Shown here one piece after another: positions 41,591 to 46,457 of a stretch of 46,457 nt of DNA (position 1 is the first letter of the stretch; each line of letters starts with the position of its first letter). Where the stretch lies: assembly GCA_963619325.1 (NCBI GenBank), contig CAVEVQ010000019.1, positions 1-46,457 on the forward strand, written 5' to 3'. The notes below the pieces were generated by a model, which saw nothing but the letters and a program-made list of their open reading frames with translations, had not been told where the DNA came from and ran no database searches. Origin of the DNA: UBA1181 sp963619325 (GTDB lineage Bacteria > Bacteroidota > Bacteroidia > Bacteroidales > Paludibacteraceae). The translations under genes and the position numbers were made by a program.

Positions 41591-44500
41591 CTACAATCGT
41601 TTGTAGATAGACATATAAAGATTGTAATTATCCAACCTCGTCTCATCTTCAATTCCCATCGTTTGCTTCATTTGCAAAATCTCGGCGAAGATTGACAATT
41701 GTTCAGTGAAATCCTCTTTCACATTACGCAACATACGCGGATTTAATTTAGAGAACCAATTCAGATACTGCAACGAGGTCTTCTCCATCACATCCAAGAT
41801 CGCCAACGACTTCTCATTCTTGCCAATCTGCATATAGTTGCGGGCCATCATCAAATTGGCCGTCGTGTATGGAATCTGAGGAATAGGAAGAACTTTCTGA
41901 CAATAGTCCAATGCGTTCTCCACTTTCTGATACTTCTCCGCTACAATCTTAGCAACTGCGACTGAATCGTAGCTGTTCGACTTAGCCTGCAATTTATCAA
42001 TCATTTCGTTGATTGGAGTCGTTACAGGAACAGCGAGCAACTCGGCAGCCACACTACGCGCGCTAGCCAAAAGGAACGAATCAGAATAGGCGGCACCGTT
42101 TGATATTCTATCATTGTCGTAATAGATTCTTGACTCTGCTCTATAGACACCCATATACGATGCATTATCTGGCCCCTTGACAGGATCTTGAGTCAACGCC
42201 CAACGCAACACATCACAATAGTCTTTCTCCAACTCTGCCTGATGTGCCTCTTTCATAAGCGCATCACAAAGTCTTACGAACATATAACGCAATGTAGAAG
42301 TCATGCGAAGGTTGTTCTCATCCATATAAATGTCTGGATTCTCCGCAATGCCACCCCACTTGAACTTATGCATCAAATTGTCATACGTCCTTTCTGTATT
42401 GACATACTCGCCTCCTCTCGCTAACACGCCACCCGTCTTAGGCAAAACTCTATAAGCCATTCCTTCCAATGACAGGTATTTGCCGAGACTTAAATAACTA
42501 TCACTACCAACGGTTACAGCATAATAGATTGGGCGTTTCCAATGATTGTTCTGGAGCAAATCCATAATCATCAACTCATGTTTGCCAAGGTAGCCTTTGT
42601 TGCCCAACTTCATATCCATCCTATCAACTATGAGGTGCTTTTCTGACTCTGAAACAGCGCCATTAGAAACAACCTCATCCTTGTCCACGTTAATGAAGAA
42701 ATTCTTAGACGGAATAAAACACAAACTCTCGTCCCTGTATGGATTGAATTTAGCGTACTTGACAGGGTTTTTAGCCACGTCCAAAGCCAAATCAACGCTC
42801 ATCTCAGGAACGCCATTCGAAAGATACGCCACATCCAACTTTCCATTCATATAGTCCTTGGACTCCAATGAAAGGGGAAGAGGGTCCGAGGTATATGCCT
42901 GTCTCTTCATCTGATCAACATACCATCCCATCTGTAGGTAACTAAGGTTGGCCACACGAGCGTCCGTACCGACACCTTCGACCTCCTGATTATACCATAA
43001 TGGGAAAGTGTCGTTATCTCCATTCGTGAAGATGACCGCATTCGGCTCTAACGAAAGAAGGTAGTTCTGACCAAAATCACGACATGTATATCGACCTGAC
43101 CTGTCGTGATCGTCCCAGTTTTGTTGAGCCATCAACGCAGGCACTGGCAGACAAATCAACGTCGCAATCGTCGCGGCAATACGCCTGTCCAAGAACATCT
43201 CTAAAAGGTCGGCAATGAAAAGAACACCTAAACCAATCCAGATACAGAACGCATAGAACGACCCGGCATACGCATAGTCTCGCTCGCGAGGTTGGTATGG
43301 AGTTTGGTTCAAGTAGAGGATTATCGCCAATCCCGTCATAAAGAACAAGATAAAGGTGATCCAAAAACTCTGCTGACCTTTTTTCCCTCTTGAGAACTGA
43401 TAGAGGATTCCAATTATTCCCAAAAGGAATGGAAGGAAATAGTAAACGTTGTGTCCCTTGTTGTTTTTCAATTCATCTGGCAAAGCGTCTTGATCGCCCA
43501 AACGCGCGTTGTCTATAAAACTGATTCCGCTCACCCAGTTTCCATGAAGAATTCCACCATGACCTTGAATGTCATTTTGTCGACCCACAAAATTCCACAT
43601 AAAATAGCGGAAGTACATGAAGCCTACCTGGTAGGTAAAGAAATATCTCAAGTTCTCGCCGAAGGTTGGAACAACTTTCGTCTTCGTCTCCCCCATTGAA
43701 GTGTATTGCACCTTCTTTCCTTTACTACCACCCCATGACTTATACGCCTCAATGTGTGAAGGCTGCTTGCTGTACATACGAGGGAACAACATACAGTTGT
43801 CATAGTTGTACTTCTTCTTATGATCATAAGCAACGTATGAATCCGGCTCATTGTCCGACTCTTTCACTTTCTTAGCATAGTAGGCCTCTCCCTCAGTGAT
43901 ATCTGCCTCCCAACCCAAGTTAGTCTTCTTACGTTTGAGATCAGAAGCGTAACTCTCGCCATAGAGCAACGGAGTGTCGCCATACTGTTCACGGTTCAAG
44001 TAACTCTTCAAAGCAAACACGTCATCTGGCGAGTTTTGATCCATCGGCGTGTTGGCGGCAGAACGAATGATTACCGTCGCATACGTTGAATACCCTAAAA
44101 TGATCACCGTACAACAAAGCAAGATGGTGTTGAGCATCGCCAAGTTAACCCAATTTTGCTTCTTGAACAAAACATACGCCAAAGCAGCAGTAATAACCAA
44201 ACCAACGAAGATGCTGAGTCTTCCTCCTAAGAACGGAATACCCAAAAGCAGAACAGACAAGATGAAAGCGATATTCGCCTTCGTGTACGCCTTTTTCCGC
44301 CCTCCTGGTTTCAACGACGCATTATACTTTTCGTAAGCTATCTTCTTTCCTTCACTCGTCTCATAGATTCCCCAAACAAGACATGATATGAGAAGAATTG
44401 CATAAACAACAGTTCCAACGTTGAAACTGGATCCTAAAACATTGACGAAGAAAAGCTCGAACCATCCTGCCACCTCGACAAAACCAGGAACAATTCCATA

Positions 44501-45196
44501 AAGAATCAATCCAAGAATGACGCACGAAACAAACAATGTGAGCCATGTTCCTTTCGCCGTCGGAGTGTATTTCTTGTAATAATAGACCAAAGCCAAAACA
44601 GGAATGGTCAACAAATTCAACAAGTGAACTCCAATAGAAAGACCCATCAGATAGGCGATCACGACAAGCCAACGATTGGCGTATGGTTTGTCTGCCACAT
44701 CCTCCCACTTCAGGATAGCCCAGAAAACAGCGGCGGTGAAGAGCGATGAATAGGCATAAACCTCACCCTCTACAGCCGAAAACCAGAATGTATCTGAGAA
44801 CGTGTATGCCAAAGCGCCGACTGCGCCAGCTCCTAAAATACCTATGATTTGTCCCAAAGAAATTTCCGACTCGTCAGATACCACCAATTTGCGGGCAAGA
44901 TGCGTAATCGTCCAAAAGAGGAACAAAATACACAACGCACTACACAAGGCAGAAAAGGCGTTCACCATCATTGCGACATGCGCCTGGTCGGATGCAAAAA
45001 GAGTGAAAAAACGAGCCGTCAACATAAAAAACGGTGCTCCCGGCGGGTGACCAACCTCCAACTTGTCTGCTGTAGAAATAAACTCGCCACAATCCCAAAA
45101 ACTGGCTGTTGGCTCAATCGTCAATAAGTAGGTCATCGCAGCAATGGCAAAGACCACCCATCCGACAACATTGTTTAACAACTTGAAACGTTTCAT
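41591..45196 (-). CDS. DUF2723 membrane protein, probable GT-C type glycosyltransferase (TMEM260-like)
   Basis: This 1201-residue polytopic protein has, in its first extracytoplasmic loop, TIEPTASFWDCGEFISTADK and then VGHPPGAPFFML. That is the DUF2723 signature with the acidic pair (D, E) expected of a GT-C enzyme. Ten or more membrane segments reach about residue 690, with a long loop (about residues 380-540) inside. A soluble C-terminal part from about residue 700 starts with LLSLEPNAVIFTNGDNDTFPLWY, a conserved block of the family, and ends in helical repeats. The human homologue TMEM260 is reported to be a protein O-mannosyltransferase, so surface protein O-glycosylation is a reasonable inference. 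It opens the minus-strand unit. Confidence 0.88.
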   Translation of the reverse strand: MKRFKLLNNVVGWVVFAIAAMTYLLTIEPTASFWDCGEFISTADKLEVGHPPGAPFFMLTARFFTLFASDQAHVAMMVNAFSALCSALCILFLFWTITHLARKLVVSDESEISLGQIIGILGAGAVGALAYTFSDTFWFSAVEGEVYAYSSLFTAAVFWAILKWEDVADKPYANRWLVVIAYLMGLSIGVHLLNLLTIPVLALVYYYKKYTPTAKGTWLTLFVSCVILGLILYGIVPGFVEVAGWFELFFVNVLGSSFNVGTVVYAILLISCLVWGIYETSEGKKIAYEKYNASLKPGGRKKAYTKANIAFILSVLLLGIPFLGGRLSIFVGLVITAALAYVLFKKQNWVNLAMLNTILLCCTVIILGYSTYATVIIRSAANTPMDQNSPDDVFALKSYLNREQYGDTPLLYGESYASDLKRKKTNLGWEADITEGEAYYAKKVKESDNEPDSYVAYDHKKKYNYDNCMLFPRMYSKQPSHIEAYKSWGGSKGKKVQYTSMGETKTKVVPTFGENLRYFFTYQVGFMYFRYFMWNFVGRQNDIQGHGGILHGNWVSGISFIDNARLGDQDALPDELKNNKGHNVYYFLPFLLGIIGILYQFSRGKKGQQSFWITFILFFMTGLAIILYLNQTPYQPRERDYAYAGSFYAFCIWIGLGVLFIADLLEMFLDRRIAATIATLICLPVPALMAQQNWDDHDRSGRYTCRDFGQNYLLSLEPNAVIFTNGDNDTFPLWYNQEVEGVGTDARVANLSYLQMGWYVDQMKRQAYTSDPLPLSLESKDYMNGKLDVAYLSNGVPEMSVDLALDVAKNPVKYAKFNPYRDESLCFIPSKNFFINVDKDEVVSNGAVSESEKHLIVDRMDMKLGNKGYLGKHELMIMDLLQNNHWKRPIYYAVTVGSDSYLSLGKYLSLEGMAYRVLPKTGGVLARGGEYVNTERTYDNLMHKFKWGGIAENPDIYMDENNLRMTSTLRYMFVRLCDALMKEAHQAELEKDYCDVLRWALTQDPVKGPDNASYMGVYRAESRIYYDNDRISNGAAYSDSFLLASARSVAAELLAVPVTTPINEMIDKLQAKSNSYDSVAVAKIVAEKYQKVENALDYCQKVLPIPQIPYTTANLMMARNYMQIGKNEKSLAILDVMEKTSLQYLNWFSKLNPRMLRNVKEDFTEQLSIFAEILQMKQTMGIEDETRLDNYNLYMSIYKRL

Positions 45197-45421
45197 TCAA
45201 CTAAATATATATGACTTTATTATTTTTCAGTTTTCCTTTTTCCTGCCACCACACCGATAGAATCCCATCAGATAATAGCAAGTTGCGAAGATAGCGAAAA
45301 AATCTTGCTTTATGACACTTTTCCCTATATCGTTTGATTGCGTCCACACACTATTCCTCCTACCCCCATTCCCCTAAACGCTTTTTATAGGAAATTCATA
45401 TCTCGAGAAGAAAGAAAAAGT

Positions 45422-46126
45422 TTATTTGTCAAGAATTAGATGGGGCAATATCGACCGGTAAGTTTCCTCTGACAATCCATAAATTTTCTGAATCTGTTCC
45501 AAAGATTTAAATCCACCAATTTTATCTCGATATTTTACGATTCTCGCAGATAACACACTACCGATTCCTCGCAAACGCTTCAACTCAGTTGTGTCAGCAC
45601 TATTGACATAAACACGAACGGTATCATAATCAAATTTTTCATAATACTGCCCTACTCTATCTTTCTCATATTTGTTGCGAGATTCTTTTCGGTAACTATC
45701 TTTCTTTTTCCAAACTTCTTTTTCATCATTTTTTTTAACATATTTTTCACTACTTACAAATTGTGAATCCACAATAACTTTCTCTCTATTCACCAACTCA
45801 TTATCGTATAAATTATCTTTATGTACTTTTTCTTTTTCAGATTTGAAATCTATTTCAGATTTATTCTTTTCTAATTTATCATTGATTTTAAATCTTTCAA
45901 CACTATTTTTTTCAACTGATGTATAAGAAACAGCAGATACATTCATGGAAGAATCATTCCTAAAGCCTTCGGAAATCATCTCTTCTTCATAAGACTGTAT
46001 TGGCAAACAAAAATTTATTGAAAACATAAGTGTTACTAACGACACCAAAACACAAATTCCATTCCTTTCTCCTTTTGAGAAAAAGAAAAAATCTTTAAAT
46101 GCATTTTTACAAAATTTACTTAGCAT
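45422..46126 (-). CDS. ComEA-like helix-hairpin-helix protein
   Basis: This 234-residue protein has one N-terminal membrane segment (about residues 22-42, NGICVLVSLVTLMFSINFCL), a long Lys/Glu/Ser-rich low-complexity linker, and a C-terminal helix-hairpin-helix pair. The latter reads VRVYVNSADTTELKRLRGIG, then SVLSARIVKYRDKIGGFKSL and IYGLSEETYRSILPHL, which is the ComEA-type DNA-binding pattern. In other bacteria such proteins hold incoming DNA during uptake, but many Bacteroidota copies have no proven role. The linker is AT-rich and variable in appearance. The gene has its own leader and is separated from the DUF2723 gene by 225 bases. Confidence 0.85.
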   Translation of the reverse strand: MLSKFCKNAFKDFFFFSKGERNGICVLVSLVTLMFSINFCLPIQSYEEEMISEGFRNDSSMNVSAVSYTSVEKNSVERFKINDKLEKNKSEIDFKSEKEKVHKDNLYDNELVNREKVIVDSQFVSSEKYVKKNDEKEVWKKKDSYRKESRNKYEKDRVGQYYEKFDYDTVRVYVNSADTTELKRLRGIGSVLSARIVKYRDKIGGFKSLEQIQKIYGLSEETYRSILPHLILDK

Positions 46127-46457
46127 AACAAAACAATTTTTTTATTCTAAACTCACTCAAAATTTTTATGATTGTTGTTACAAAACAACATTGCATTAAA
46201 ACAAGCGTATCCCGTCATCTTGACATCACAAAGATAACAATTTTCTTCCTTTATTCTATTATTGATATTGCAAAATCACTATTGAATTATTAAATAATTA
46301 TTTTTCAGCAATTTAAGGCTGCAATAATTATAGTTTACATTATATAATATACTATATTTATATATCTTTCCCTACTAAATTTCATTATCCATTCGTAGTC
46401 CAAAATACGAATATTTTCTTTTTACTTTTCTCGATAAGGTACTTCTCTGACTATAGT
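46127..46457. other. 331-base AT-rich non-coding end of the window
   Basis: No gene is supported here. A TATCTTTG box on the minus strand (46229-46236) could be the -7 element for the ComEA-like gene, but no TTG lies at the proper distance. The remainder is AT-rich with no hairpin, tRNA or long repeat that I can see. Confidence 0.45.

Noticed and set aside
43077..43364. 95-residue minus-strand frame within the DUF2723 gene
   Set aside because: It is an alternative frame of a well-supported gene with no motif or start signal.

Overview
This window looks like chromosome from a member of the Bacteroidales (Bacteroidota). The evidence is Bacteroides-type promoters (TAnnTTTG at -7, TTG about 20 bases upstream), a CTn-type tra gene set, a large protein ending like a type IX secretion (T9SS) type B cargo, a DUF2723 membrane protein, a long SecA with a zinc-binding tail, and mostly AT-rich DNA. 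The first 250 bases are clearly more GC-rich (146 of the first 240 bases are G or C by hand count). They hold the end of a PD-(D/E)XK-type protein that looks compositionally foreign. I found no rRNA, tRNA, CRISPR array, insertion sequence, integrase or attachment site.

Region 1 (379-4726, + strand) is a tight four-gene set: a PagL-like outer-membrane barrel with a changed active-site motif, a family 2 glycosyltransferase, an ArnT-like GT-C glycosyltransferase, and a membrane protein made of two LAB_N domains. Together they read as a surface-lipid (probably lipid A) modification pathway. Region 2 (4763-5430, - strand) is a small heat-shock protein followed by an unrecognised 37-residue charged protein and a terminator. 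Region 3 (5736-14449, + strand) starts with a good promoter, then a doubtful 66-residue membrane protein, then traE, F, G, I, J, K, L, M and N, and ends at a hairpin. This is the channel part of a type IV secretion system with intact-looking frames, but no relaxase, coupling protein, integrase or TraO-Q is present. TraN carries an extra copy of its N-terminal domain.

Region 4 (14496-18826, - strand) holds a secreted HExxH protein with a DUF4859-like domain and a polyprenyl-phosphate sugar phosphotransferase that starts glycan synthesis. Region 5 (18981-25053, + strand) is housekeeping: secA, lgt and a phosphoglucomutase/phosphomannomutase, ending at a strong terminator. Region 6 (25130-32531, - strand) holds a 206-residue N-terminal remnant of a P-type ATPase and a 2157-residue surface protein with two jelly-roll-like domains, about fifteen Ig-like repeats and a T9SS type B C-terminal domain.

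Region 7 (32734-37947, + strand) has the YifB/ComM ATPase and a large RecB/AddA-like helicase-nuclease. Region 8 (45196-37957, - strand) is a likely transcription unit of a DUF2723 protein, a polysaccharide deacetylase, purD, a DUF6427-like membrane protein carrying a G9 tract, and a YqaA/VTT membrane protein. A ComEA-like helix-hairpin-helix protein (46126-45422, - strand) and AT-rich non-coding DNA close the window. Cell-envelope functions dominate overall. The parts most worth a second look are the relaxase-less tra locus and the glycolipid operon with the doubled LAB_N protein.
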